This document shows positions 31,970 to 42,569 of a stretch of DNA of 64,000 nucleotides, piece by piece. Position 1 is the first letter of the stretch, and each line of letters opens with the position of its first letter. The DNA comes from Fistulifera solaris. Its lineage: Eukaryota > Bacillariophyta > Bacillariophyceae > Naviculales > Stauroneidaceae. The position numbers and the translations under genes are program-made. The notes below the pieces were generated by a model. It had not been told where the DNA came from. It made no database searches and saw only the letters and a program-made list of their open reading frames with translations. The stretch lies in assembly GCA_030295235.1 (NCBI GenBank), contig AP026147.1:434001-498000 (forward strand). The letters are read 5' to 3'.

Positions 31970-33611
31970 ATGATTTTCCGTTTCCTTTTACAATCGGTCC
32001 TTTTTGCACTTGCCGTTGCTCAAGAAAATGCTAGGGCAACAGCACAAATTCAAAGAAATCTTCGCACAAGCAAAGTTAAGACTGCAATGGCAAATGAAAT
32101 CATCGAGGCGGATGCCATGCGCGACGAAGAGTTCAAGGGCATCTGGAGGTTACTGCAAAATGACATGAGTATGCCCAGCGACGTCCCTTCGTCTATGCCA
32201 ACACAAAATGCACCAGTCCCGATCGCGCCCACTTCGACTAGTGCGCCAACACAAAGTCCAATCGTGGTGAGAACTGAAGCCCCAATCATCGTAGCCCCCG
32301 TTGCCACTCCGACAGCCTCCCCCACAACGACCAATATTACGAATATTCCGACTCGTGTTCCTTCCCAAAATTCATCGTCTGCTCCAATTGGAGATATTTC
32401 CCCAGCCCCAACATCTTTGGAAACCGAAGCCCCTTTTACTCCAGATCCAGAAATTGGTTCGGATATCCCCTCTGACTTACCGTCTGATATCCCTTCTCTA
32501 ATGCCGTTTCCACAAGTGCCATCGCCCATGGATCCCACAGAACCATCGATGCCACCTACATTTCCTTGTGGCTCATCGCCTGATTTACGCGAGCTGCTAA
32601 TGAAGGTGCCTTTACTAGGAATATCTGACGAAGAAGCACTAGATACGGAAGGAACACCCCAAAATGAAGCGTTTCAATGGATCGTTGGAGGCGATCCAAG
32701 TTACTTGTGTCCCAACGATCCCATGTTATCTCAGCGCTACAGCTTGGCAGTATTTTACTACTCTACCAACGGAAATCGTTGGACCCAATGTGAGGCTCCA
32801 GTCGATGCCAGTGATGAAGCGCAGGTTGAAGAGGCGAACCAGCGATGCGACCTTGAGCCCCTTCCAGATAGTGGTTCCAACGCCTGGCTAACGCCGGGGA
32901 GTGAGTGTGATTGGGCTGGAGTGGTCTGCAACGATGATGGAATTATTGAACAGCTTGACATGGGTAAGTAGGCTTCTGTTTCGATGTCAGCAAGTGCCTG
33001 TACACTGTTTCACGTGTCGCTTATTTCATTGAATCTTTCACAGAGCAAAATGGGTTAGCTGGAACCTTGCCTTCTGAATTGCAACATCTTTCGGCTCTGA
33101 AAGTCCTCAGTCTTGAAAACGGTGTTATATCAGGTGTTATTCCTTCGGAGATAGGAGCACTAACAGCGCTTGAAGTTCTGGATCTTAACTTCAATCTGAT
33201 TGGTGGTTCTATTCCCAGTAGTATATACACTCTAAGCACACTGCGGCAACTTGATCTCAATGACAACGCCCTCACGGGTATCCTTTCTTCGGAAATCGGA
33301 AACATGGGTAACCTCACCTTCCTGCAAATTCATCAGAACCAGTTTGAAGGGACATTTCCATCCGCGTTGGGGCGGCTTTCATTGTTAGGTAAGTATCAGG
33401 CTGAGTTGAAGAGAATCACATCCTTCGGAGTACCTTAAATCTATTCTCATGTCATTGTTGTCTTGTAGAGGCCGCATCTTTTGAATCAAACACTTTTGAG
33501 GGATCGATTCCCGCTTCCGTTTGCAGCTTAGCATCGGATGGACCCTTGGCAAGCCTATCCAGTGACTGCTTGACAGAGGTCGAGTGTTCTTGTTGCACCC
33601 AGTGCTTCTAA
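31970..33611 (+). CDS. Secreted leucine-rich-repeat protein with mucin-like stalk
   Basis: The product has three exons, with GT-AG introns at 32964-33043 and 33389-33468. Order: signal peptide (FLLQSVLFALAVAQ), charged MRDEEFKGIW block, a Pro/Thr/Ser stalk of about 130 residues, a cysteine-containing cap with FYYSTNGNRWTQC and CDWAGVVCNDDG (the plant-type C-x-W-x-G-V-x-C cap), then about six LRRs of the plant type (ALEVLDLNFNLIGGSIPSSI, TLRQLDLNDNALTGIL). It ends ECSCCTQCF, a cysteine cluster seen at the end of diatom secreted LRR proteins (family memory). No C-terminal membrane helix or kinase is present, so it is probably secreted or wall-bound. LRRs usually bind proteins or glycans. Confidence 0.92.
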
Positions 33612-33825
33612 AGGGCCCTGATGTCATGACAAGTCGTGATGCGAGCAGTTTTCGTTGCTCGTGTGAGTAGTTCCATAATATAAAAGAGTATATAGAAACC
33701 GTTCATTATCTTCATGCTTTAGAAAACAAACGTATCTAACAAATTATTAATTCATCAGAATATACCACCGATCAAAAAGAATGTAACAGATAGTTTCGTA
33801 TGCATTAGTTAGATTCGAATTACGG

Positions 33826-35401
33826 CTATGTTTGCGTAATCAGTCCGGAACGGAAACATGCAACCCCATTCGACTTTAACTGGTTGTTTGTTACTACCGT
33901 CTTCTGTCGAGCCACACTTCCCAACGGCGGTAGCTCCAACTGATTTGAACCATTCGCTACGAGATCACTTGATTCCAAGGTCAAAATGGCATTTGAGGGA
34001 GATACCGCGGAGATTCCTGTGAGCGTATTATCGCTAATCTTGCAATTTTTAACATGGGCTGTTCCTTGTTCGAGATAAAAACCAGAGTGGCCTCTGGCAA
34101 CTCCTCCGATAATGTTTCAACTCCGTTGCGGTAAATGTCGCTGTCTTCCACAACCGCGTGACTTCCAGGCCCGCCTACATACAAGCCAGTTGCTGCACAA
34201 TCTTGGATAGCACATTGCTTCATAACAACAGTTCCGCCGTCGATATTGACGATTCCACGACCGGACTGCGATGTCACGGATACTTGCTCCAGCATCACCG
34301 AAGGTCGAGCATAGCGAGGGGTGAACTCATCTCCAGGCGGCTGAATTTGCACGGCAGCGTTTCCATTCCAGATATCGGTTCCTTCACAAAAATGGGTGAT
34401 ATCAAGACCCTTAAGTATCAGGTGACCTTGCTGGACGCGAAAGAGAGGTTCGTTGGATCTCCGCGTCCGGAAAACGAGTGTGGCACGCGACGAAGCAATC
34501 GCCGACCGTTGCACTAGATAGTCCCTGTCGTCTAGAAAGGTCTCTGTGCTTCCTATCACATCGGTAAGATCCATGCGTGTACATGAAAAGAATCGCCGTA
34601 ATCCCGATCTTCGAATCTCGGGCCGGGAAATAACTTCTTGATGATGTTGTGCAGAGGAACGGAAAACCGTATCAGGAAGAGATATTACTTCAACAGTAAT
34701 GCTGAAGTGCTTCTGCGATTGTATTTTCATGGATTCATGGATGCTGTAGACCCCAGGGCGGACAAGAATGCGAATAGGCCTTACTTGCTTTTGATTTTGT
34801 CGGCGCTTGCCGGGTTTCGCACACGCAACTTGAAGCGCCTTGGGAATCGTTGAGTAGTCTGTTGGGACGCAAGGTGATCGCTGATAAAACTCAAACCAGC
34901 TCGATGGTTCTTTGTCGCCGGGTTTCCACTGTGTCGAAGATCAAAGAAAAGTGAGACACCGGCTGTTGCCTTGAAATAATAGAAAGCTTTTAAAAATATT
35001 CTCACCTTATACAACTCTTCACATACAACGCGCCAGGTTTCGTCTTTTTGAATTGTTTCATGGAAGAAACGGTTTGTTTGATTTAATCGCGACATCATCT
35101 GTGGACCTGCGAACGCCAGCACCTTGGGGATTAGATCTGCCGGACAGGACGATTGCAACCATTCGAGAACGTTCGGGGGAGCCTCCGACGACTGAGGATT
35201 GGGAGGTCTCGACAGAGGAGGTACCCAGCGACGCAACTGATTCGAATGGCTGACGATCTTTCGTGAAGACGTGGAAAGCGGACTGTTCTCGATTTCAAAA
35301 GAAGATTCAGACTCGTCGGTGTATCGTCTCACGTGAGCCCATCGTTCTAGAGATTTCTGTCGCATCATGGCGGATGGGCGGCGCTGCGTGTCGCTAGCCA
35401 T
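33826..35401 (-). CDS. F-box-like protein with right-handed beta-helix repeats (FBXO11-like layout)
   Basis: Residues 60-110 read VLEWLQSSCPADLIPKVLAF, then QMMSRLNQTNRFFHETIQKD and ETWRVVCEELY, an F-box-like helical domain. An intron of about 100 nt (GTGAGAAT...CGACACAG, about 34927-35005) joins to WKPGDKEPSSWFEFY. The rest (IRILVRPGVYSIHES, LILKGLDITHF, VMLEQVSVTSQSGRG, VVMKQCAIQDCAATGLYVGG, AVVEDSDIYRNGVE) is a parallel beta-helix with regular coils. One shift near 34096-34098 moves to GHSGFYLEQGTAHVKNCKIS and on to the stop at 33826. F-box proteins recruit substrates to SCF ubiquitin ligases; FBXO11 combines an F-box with a beta-helix. That link is inferred from layout. Confidence 0.8.
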
Positions 35402-36838
35402 GTTATGTTAATGAAGATAAGGAACGGATATGAGCCTGCGTTAAGTGGAGACTTCGCTTCGACTTCAATGTACTTCGCTTCTACTTTCTCGAGCCGCAAA
35501 TTTGCCAGATTTACGACGCTGGCACTCAAGGATATCGTTGCAACGTATCGTAAATGCAAGAAGTAGGGATCTTGAGTGCTCTTGGTTGTAAAAAGATGAT
35601 AAAAGCTATACAACTGCCGCTGGGCCGTTCTCGGAACATCGATGATGGCGGAATTTTGGAAGCAATTGTAAAGATCTGGAGGTGTGCGGGCAAGTATATT
35701 CGTTGAAAACGGCAGAGACGACGAGCGCTCTCTTTCAAATATTCCAAGAAGCGTGCGCGCTCGAACGTCACACGTCACGTTTCTACAGAATTAGCTACAT
35801 TAATGTAGCAGAGAAGGACGCTGGAATCCCGGAAGGTCTAAGTAAAAATTTGGCTATTGCGACTGGTGTACACCGCAAATGGTTCTACTATGGACTCCGA
35901 GAAGTACGACTTGACACTCCGCTGAACAGTGACAACGAGCTCTGACGAAAGTTGTACATTCACGGATGCACTAAGTCACGATCGATGTCAAGGTTTTGTG
36001 ACGTTTTTTTTCGAAAGAGCATTTTCTTCACATAGGCTGGGAACTCCGATCTCCATTGGCTCTTGCTTCTTGCAAAGCAAGCATTGCAGTTGAAATTACT
36101 AGTACGTATTGGTGATCCTTGGATGCTAGATTGCCTTCGTCACCTTTCGGCTATACACGGTGACTTGTCACACCTTGTTATGATGATCTTTTTAACTAAG
36201 GTTCTTGATGTGGCAAGGATTCGAAAAAGTAAGGCTGTTGCGGCATTAATACTTCGTTTTTAATCTTTCTTGGAGAAGAATCGTTTGCTTTGCGCAGAGA
36301 AGTTACGCATGGCACCTTAAGTTGTTTCGGAAAACTAGTTGCTTGCGTCGTCTAAGTTTTACAATGCATTTTGCATGGCTAGCAAACCTCTAGAAAGAAA
36401 AAAGGAAATCAACTTGCGTTTGACTCGAAAGAGAAACTCAAACGATTATTGGGTTGGTAATATTCGTCCTCGCTAACTGAAAAAGCGACGACCTGAAAGT
36501 CGCGTTCTAAAAAAACTCAATGTAGTTGTCATCCCTTAGGTCTCTATTAGATGTTTAATGAGTGATTATTATTCTCTTCTAAATTTTCTCAATAGCCTAG
36601 AAGATGCTGGGCATTAGCGCCAGTATAGCTCAAAAGAATCAATCGTTTTTAAAGAAATTCTCTGACCTAGCTTCAGGTTAACCTGAGCCTTAGTTTCGTA
36701 CCGTACTAGAGGTACAGAAAAGAAAAATGATGCGATGCATGGAATGATGCGATTGACAAGTAATTAACATCTCTGGAGATAACAAGCTAGTTGATCACAA
36801 AACGGTAAATTTCATAATTCGTGCAAATCAAGGCACAC
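35402..36838. other. Long intergenic region with weak coding-like frames
   Basis: The first 500 bases contain basic ORF pieces on + (MYFASTFSSRKFARFTTL from 35471; an 87-residue frame at 35682-35945) that are not recognised and may be chance. 36000-36800 shows nothing supported. Confidence 0.4.
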
Positions 36839-37719
36839 ATGTCGAGTGGGTATGAGGGAGATCAACTAAATTCGAGGACCGCAACCGGAAAAAGTAACAT
36901 TGAATACTTGCTGGCCGCTGGTCTCGAAACATGGGCTCATCAGGTTCTTTATTCACGCCGTGTGTATCCAAAAGCGACCTTTGGTAACGTGAGATTTGCA
37001 GGAATTCAATGTCACGTGAATCGACATCCGGACGTTGTTCAATACATACAAGAAACCGTGAGCCTTGCTGCTCCAGCTATCATTCAGGGATCGGTCGATC
37101 AGGTTTCTCTCCTCATTACATGTTATGAGAACTGGAGTCAAGAAGGCCTGGATGAGACAGTAGAAGAATGCAAGAAGCTTGAAGAATGTCAGATTCGGTT
37201 TGGGAACTTTCAAAAGGATCGTATTGAGATTTCTGCGGATAACGGTGATGGAGAATTGAAACAGTGTTTTCGCGAATTGATTCTTCGTCTTGGGAGTCTT
37301 GAGAGCGTACCCTCGAATTTCCAGAATGCACGAGGTCTGAGTTTTCGACTCGAACTAGGAATGTCGACCCAATCACCTGATTCTATACCTTCCTCGCTGC
37401 TCACCGCCCTCTCCGAAGGGCGTTGCTTGGAGAGTTCCAACAATTGGGAAACCAAAGGCAAGGGGGTGGTCGTACGACCTCTTTGTCAAAGCAACATGTC
37501 CTTTGGCAAGATTAACTTATTTCATCGGCGAATACTACAGGCTCAAGTGACGCACGACCGACAAGCATTGTTGGGGAAGGACAATTCGTCCTAATAAGAA
37601 CGTTTTTCACCGGAGAAATAGATTTACGTCCTGGCGATAGCCATGATTCGTCACCGTTTGAGATTCCTGTGCCACGTATGAAAGAAGAGCACCGGCTCAT
37701 CTATGCTTTCAGCATTTAG
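36839..37719 (+). CDS. MAD2L2: Rev7/MAD2L2-like HORMA-domain protein (one apparent frameshift)
   Basis: Rev7 is the HORMA subunit of translesion polymerase zeta and a partner in double-strand-break repair choice. The ATG at 36839 is the first in frame. The N-terminal part follows the family closely: EYLLAAGLETWAHQVLYSRR, VYPKATFGNVRFAGIQCHVN and RHPDVVQYIQETVSLAAPAI, comparable to the VYP...CHP...YIQDT block of Rev7. The frame at 36839-37594 stops soon after, but another frame carries a fitting C-terminal safety-belt region (GQFVLIRTFFTGEIDLRPGD, then IPVPRMKEEHRLIYAFSI) to a TAG at 37717-37719. A shift at about 37545-37570 joins them. Length, about 290 residues, is longer than the usual 210-220 because of a polar insertion in the middle. 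Confidence 0.85.
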
Positions 37720-37779
37720 CTCAGCAAGCCCGGCTACAACAGATGAAAGCGTACAATTCTACTACGTTTTAGTACAGCA

Positions 37780-38534
37780 TTAAGATACTTTTCGATCATT
37801 CAATAAACGAACTTGTTTCTGCGCAGCACCATTCCATTGAAAACGTGTTTTCGTTATGGGAAGAATTCTTCGCATTTTCTTTAAACTCTCTTCGGCTTCC
37901 TCACAAGCGCCTTTCATTTGTTCATAGAATTCCGTTTCACGTGCGGCAATCTCTTTCACTGTCGCCTTGGCAATCTTTTCGTCGTACGACATATTGCGCG
38001 CTTCTAATTTGGCGACAATCGCATTCACCGCTTCTTCTTCGGTTCCCACCGGACGCTCCGGATATTGTCGCGTGGCTCGAAGTTGAATGTTGGATCCGCC
38101 TTCGTAATAGTGCAGATGGACCTGTGTAGTGCCTCCCATTGCGACTTGTGTTTCGGTTTTCGGTGTTATATTCCATGTCGTCGACCATCCCCCCGCACGG
38201 CAATTCGGTGATTCCAATTTTTCGACGTACGTCTTTGCGGTGATTTGACATTCCTTTTCGGCGTTCGCTTGCACTGTCAAGCGTGCCGTCAAATCTTGGC
38301 CGCGTAACGTCCTTGATAATCTTCTAATTTTCCTTGAATCGCTGTCATTAAGGGTGTTGCCGCATTCTCGTTCGGGTCGATCGTTAAGGAGCATGTTCTT
38401 TCGTTCAATTCCTTCATAACGTCATCATTCAACGCACTCAACTTCGTCAGTTGATTTTTCAGGGCCGCCTTATCTTTCGTCTCCATTGGTGGCAACGAGA
38501 GCATCACATCACGCCCAAAATCTGTGTCGGGCAT
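37780..38534 (-). CDS. CAPZA: F-actin-capping protein subunit alpha-like (one apparent frameshift)
   Basis: Capping protein alpha/beta heterodimers block actin barbed ends. The C-terminal half matches alpha subunits: PNCRAGGWSTTWNITPKTE, TQVHLHYYEGGSNIQLRATR, and the end SLKKMRRILPITKTRFQWNG. The N-terminal frame (MPDTDFGRDVMLSLPPMETK to GKLEDYQGRYAAK) joins the second after one missing base at the AAA run 38291-38293 (+ strand). At about 250 residues it is shorter than typical alpha subunits (about 280), and the first 80 residues are divergent. The identity rests on the C-terminal half. Confidence 0.75.
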
Positions 38535-39310
38535 TTTCGCAACGATTCGACGAAGTGATCAGTTTCTGACTAACAGTCGATGCGGCGAGATGGGAAGCGC
38601 AAAGGATTAGACAATATTGGTGACAAAATGATGATGTGAAATGATGTGAAAGTGACCCGTCGCCATGGTCATGGTGGCGGTGAAAAAGCAACGCAAAGAC
38701 CTTGGTACTGTTTCAGCTATAGTAGGTCTTGAGTGCCACATTATTCGGGACCGGCTTGGATTGAGTCCCCCAACCAGGACGACTTTTTTTATTAAAAAAT
38801 AAAAATTTCTATGAGAGTAACAAGCGGTGTGATAAATTCAGCAAAATCGTGCTAATTATTCACCAACATGACCAGAAAATAGCCTGCACTCACTTTCCAA
38901 GGCAACTAGGCCCATTGATTTTTTTCGAATAGAGGCAGCATCGCAACACCCCACAATATTTTTACTCGTGACGGAAAGGGAGTCGTGGCGAAAACGGACA
39001 ACACTTAGCGTCACAGTTCAACGATAACAAAAACTATAACCTTAATGATGCCTTCAGAGACTCGAAGACGCGCCGACACCATCATCATGATGACGATGAA
39101 TGGCAAAATACTTCAGTTTAAACATTTCAAAGTACCTGGTAAATTAGAAATCATACCTTCATTTCCAAGTATCTATCAATCATATTCACAAAGCCGGTGA
39201 GTCTCAGCAGTAGCACTCATTGCGACGACGACTCCTCTACTAGTCTTGTGTTTGTCACAATTTGATACGGAGTATAGGCGTACCAAAATAAGAAGACTTT
39301 TGACAATAAT
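38535..39310. other. Intergenic between two divergent genes
   Basis: No gene is supported. Promoters of the capping protein gene and the lumenal protein gene should lie here. Short A/T homopolymers occur around 38786-38806. Confidence 0.5.
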
Positions 39311-39913
39311 ATGCTGTTGCTACGAAACCTATGCATTGCCACTTATCTTTGCGGATTAGTGAACGCATTTGTTACACCAAACGCGGCAACAAGAGTCACT
39401 CGGCAAGTCACTATATTGAACGCGGCGTCACGCCGACGTGTCCTTGAACAGTCCTCGGCTTGCTTGCTGGGCTTGCTTCCACAAGCCAGTTCGGCGTCAT
39501 CGTCCTTATCCGATTCACTGCAAGCGATTCAGCAAGCCCGTAAACAGATGGAAATTATCCCCCATTTAATTAAAGAAGAGAAATGGGATTCGGTGCGTGC
39601 CATTTTGATTACACCGCCCCTCGCCGACTGCTGGGCAAAAACCAGTCGGCCTTTGTTAAAGAACTACGCCGATCAGGTGGGAGATAGTGGAGGAGATGAA
39701 TTGGCGGCCATCGAGCTAAAAGAGGATCTCATTTCCCATTTGCGATACCTCGATATGGCTGTGTACAACAATGTATTCAATCCAATCAACACGATGGGTG
39801 AGAACGGGGCTACAAAGGCACTCATAAAGTCTTATTACGAAGACCCGATCAACGAGTACAAAGCCTCTATTGAAGCGCTGGACAGTCTCATTAAACTGGC
39901 GGATCCATCATGA
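39311..39913 (+). CDS. Plastid (thylakoid-lumen-like) helical-bundle protein, PsbQ/Psb31-like
   Basis: The 200-residue product begins with a signal peptide and plastid motif (LCIATYLCGLVNAFVTPNAA), then RRRVLEQSSACLLGLLPQAS, a second hydrophobic targeting segment. The mature part is helical: LQAIQQARKQMEIIPHLIKE, EKWDSVRAILITPPL, ELKEDLISHLRYLDMAVYNN, YKASIEALDSLIKLADPS. A four-helix layout with an E-E-K-W-D-x-V-R motif is common in PsbQ-like and Psb31-like extrinsic photosystem II proteins of red-lineage algae. Subunit identity is tentative. Single exon, intact frame. Confidence 0.7.
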   Translation: MLLLRNLCIATYLCGLVNAFVTPNAATRVTRQVTILNAASRRRVLEQSSACLLGLLPQASSASSSLSDSLQAIQQARKQMEIIPHLIKEEKWDSVRAILITPPLADCWAKTSRPLLKNYADQVGDSGGDELAAIELKEDLISHLRYLDMAVYNNVFNPINTMGENGATKALIKSYYEDPINEYKASIEALDSLIKLADPS

Positions 39914-40178
39914 TGACCTACCCATCCTGAAAGATCTACATCATAGAAAGAAATAAACATCATCAAATCACAACTAAACAGAAAGAGAACTCTTTAGAAA
40001 AGAACAAGTAGGTAATTCAAGAATGTAAGATTCTAATAGCTTATGATAGGAACTTTGTGGGCTTAAGGAGCAATGCAGCTGCATTCCTCCTCGAGGCCAC
40101 AATTCGGAACAATGCTATGCCTTCGACAAGCCTTGGTCAACAAGATATGCTCTTTAAATCATATTTCGCTGCGCAAGA

Positions 40179-42032
40179 TTAGTCGCACTCCCGTAGGAGA
40201 GTGAACTTACTGTCCACTGGTAAAGTCAAGGTAGCAGGGCCGTCACTCATTCCGAAACCGAACTGATCGCCGTCCATTTGGGGAGCAAGATTCGCAATCT
40301 CGCCTTCCTCTTCAATATCAAAGTAAGTCTCCAAAATCTTAATCGACTTTTCGTAGATGTCGTTGTTCGAGTGTTGTTGAAGCTCTTCGATCTTGGTGAG
40401 GCCTTCGGCTTCTGAAATGAGCGCGACCATCATGTTGGGACTTCCCGTTTGCCGAGATTCTTCTTCGCCAGTCTTTAAGATGTTTTCTAGTCCCTCTAGA
40501 GCGATAGTGACAATCTTCGGATCGGAGACTGTCAACAGGTCGCAAAGAGGACGAATGCAACCCTGTTGAACCAAAAATTTGATTTGCTGAGGACTGCCGC
40601 CCGAAGTGGCGTTGGAGATCGCCCACGCAGCTTCCTTGCGGATGTCAAATTCAGCGTTACTCAGAAGTTGAACGAGTGGCGGAATGATGTTATTCTCAAT
40701 TACCGACTGGATCTGTTCCTTGTTACCGGCGGTGATGTTTGAAATCGTCCAGCAGGCCTCCTTGCGAATACCTTTCTTGGGACTAGAAAGGAGTGCCAAC
40801 AAGCATGGAAGTGCATTGTTGTTGATGACGTATTGTGTCTGCAAATCATTACCCGTCACAATGTTTCCAATCGTTCGTAGAGCAGGAGTCTGGACAGCAG
40901 GGCTACAAGAAAAAAGGGCATAGTGAGACAGGGAAATCATCATTGTCGACAGGTAAAACACCAACTAAATTTTGACGTACCTCGGGTTCAGGAGTAATTC
41001 AACCAAGCGGCGAATGATACCAGACTCAATGACAGCCTGGATCTTCTCATTAGGACCATCCGAAAGGTAGGAAAGGGCCCAACAAGCATCCGTAAGAACC
41101 TCCTCATCCGGACTAAAAATGAGCTGCGCCAAGGTTGGCAATGCAGGTCGAACCATCTCAAAATCCGGCTGCGGCTTTCCACGGCAAAAGTTCGATAACG
41201 TCCAAGTAGCATTACGAAGCATACTCAACTTCGAGTTCTGATGCAACTGCATGAGAAGTGGCTGCATAGCGCCTGCTTGCAACACCAGATCACGGCAGGG
41301 AGGAGAGTCACCCGCAATGTTTCCGAGGGCCCAAACAGCCTGCTCACGAACATCATCATTGGGGCTCATCAAAAGGCGGACGAAAATGGGGACGGCTCCC
41401 ACCTCCATGACAACTTTCGTATGCTCCGAAGTACCACTGGCAATGTTCGTCAACGCCCACGCCGCCTCAAACTGAAGAGCCGGATTATCATCACGCTGCA
41501 GAAACTCAACAAATCGAGGGACTACCTGTGCATCGATGACTTGTTGAATGGGCGGGTTTTTCTCAATCGACAAGAGACGACGGAATTGCGTAGTACATTC
41601 GGTTTGCACCGCCGGATCGTTCCCCATGACACCTTGAACCATCGCCGGAAGTTGCTCGAGCTTGGACGCATTGACAGCCGCACGGGCGGTGTTGGTGATC
41701 ATGCCCTGATCGAGATCCGCGTATGTGTTATCTCCCGCATTCATCAACATGTTGGCCGCCGCCAAACCCGCCGGGGTGGTTGCGGACATTTCTCCCGACG
41801 GCATTTGACGACGCTTGGCCATGCGAGCATCCTTTTTGTTTTTGCGCAATTGAATCGTCGTTTCCTCACGATCTCTGCGGCTTTCTTCCGCGTCAATCGT
41901 CTTTTTGAACTGTCGCTGTGAATGATAAGAAGAGGTAAGAAGTGTAAGTGAGCAAAGCTGTCATGCAATCCTTTTGCGACAAACGTGCAAAAAGAGCAAA
42001 CTTACATCGGCTGGTTTCGCTGCGGCGCTCAT
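40179..42032 (-). CDS. KPNA: Importin subunit alpha (karyopherin alpha)
   Basis: Importin alpha carries NLS cargo to importin beta. Three exons: MSAAAKPAD (42006-42032), intron 41916-42005, a large exon, intron 40903-40980, and the last exon. The importin-beta-binding domain is rich in Arg/Lys ([18 protein letters not shown] and [16 protein letters not shown]). About ten ARM repeats follow, with the NLS-binding W-x-x-x-N ladder visible ([85 protein letters not shown]). The C-terminus has the usual helix ([20 protein letters not shown]) and acidic end. Predicted length, about 545 residues, is normal. The frame is intact, in contrast to many neighbours. Confidence 0.98.
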
Positions 42033-42569
42033 CGTTCTGGTTGAGAAAAGCGAATTCAATAACTGTTTCTTTGGAATGTAAATCGCTTGTGGCGATCAAT
42101 TAACTCTTCAAAGGAAGATGAATGTTGTTTGTGTGATAATTCGCTTGGTCCTTCGCCTTCGATGGCTGCGCTTTGGCTGTTTGCCGCAAAGAAATGGAGC
42201 CGTTTCTGATTTAACGCCTACGATCAATGTTCATTAAACACGTAAAGCTGGTGCGACACATTACTAAGGGCCCCTAACGAATTGATAAAAATTTAGGAGG
42301 TCGCGCCAGCCGGCCCGGTTCTCTCCAGCTCGACTACAATGTACGCTACACAACAACATCGGTAGGAATTCGGAATTCACTCGCGTCAAGTATCAAAGAA
42401 AGGATTCAATAACGGGTCACAGGACAGACGAAGCAGGAAACTGGCAACTCTGGCATTCGCCTTCTCGTCATCTCGTCCTCGCTTTTTGCTTTTAGGTTGC
42501 AACAAAGTGTTTATAATCGACCAAGACCATGAGCAGATAGGTTTTCGCATTCAAGGAACACTTTAAAAC
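42033..42569. promoter_or_regulatory. Divergent promoter region between importin alpha and the CTL-like gene
   Basis: Two genes are transcribed away from this 537-bp gap. No core motif was identified with confidence. Confidence 0.45.

Noticed and set aside
35682-35945. 87-residue plus-strand ORF with protein-like composition
   Set aside because: No recognisable motif, weak start context and overlap with the upstream region of the F-box gene; kept only as a note in the intergenic entry.
41241-41921. 226-residue plus-strand ORF antisense to importin alpha
   Set aside because: It is the complement of conserved ARM-repeat codons and shows no independent features.
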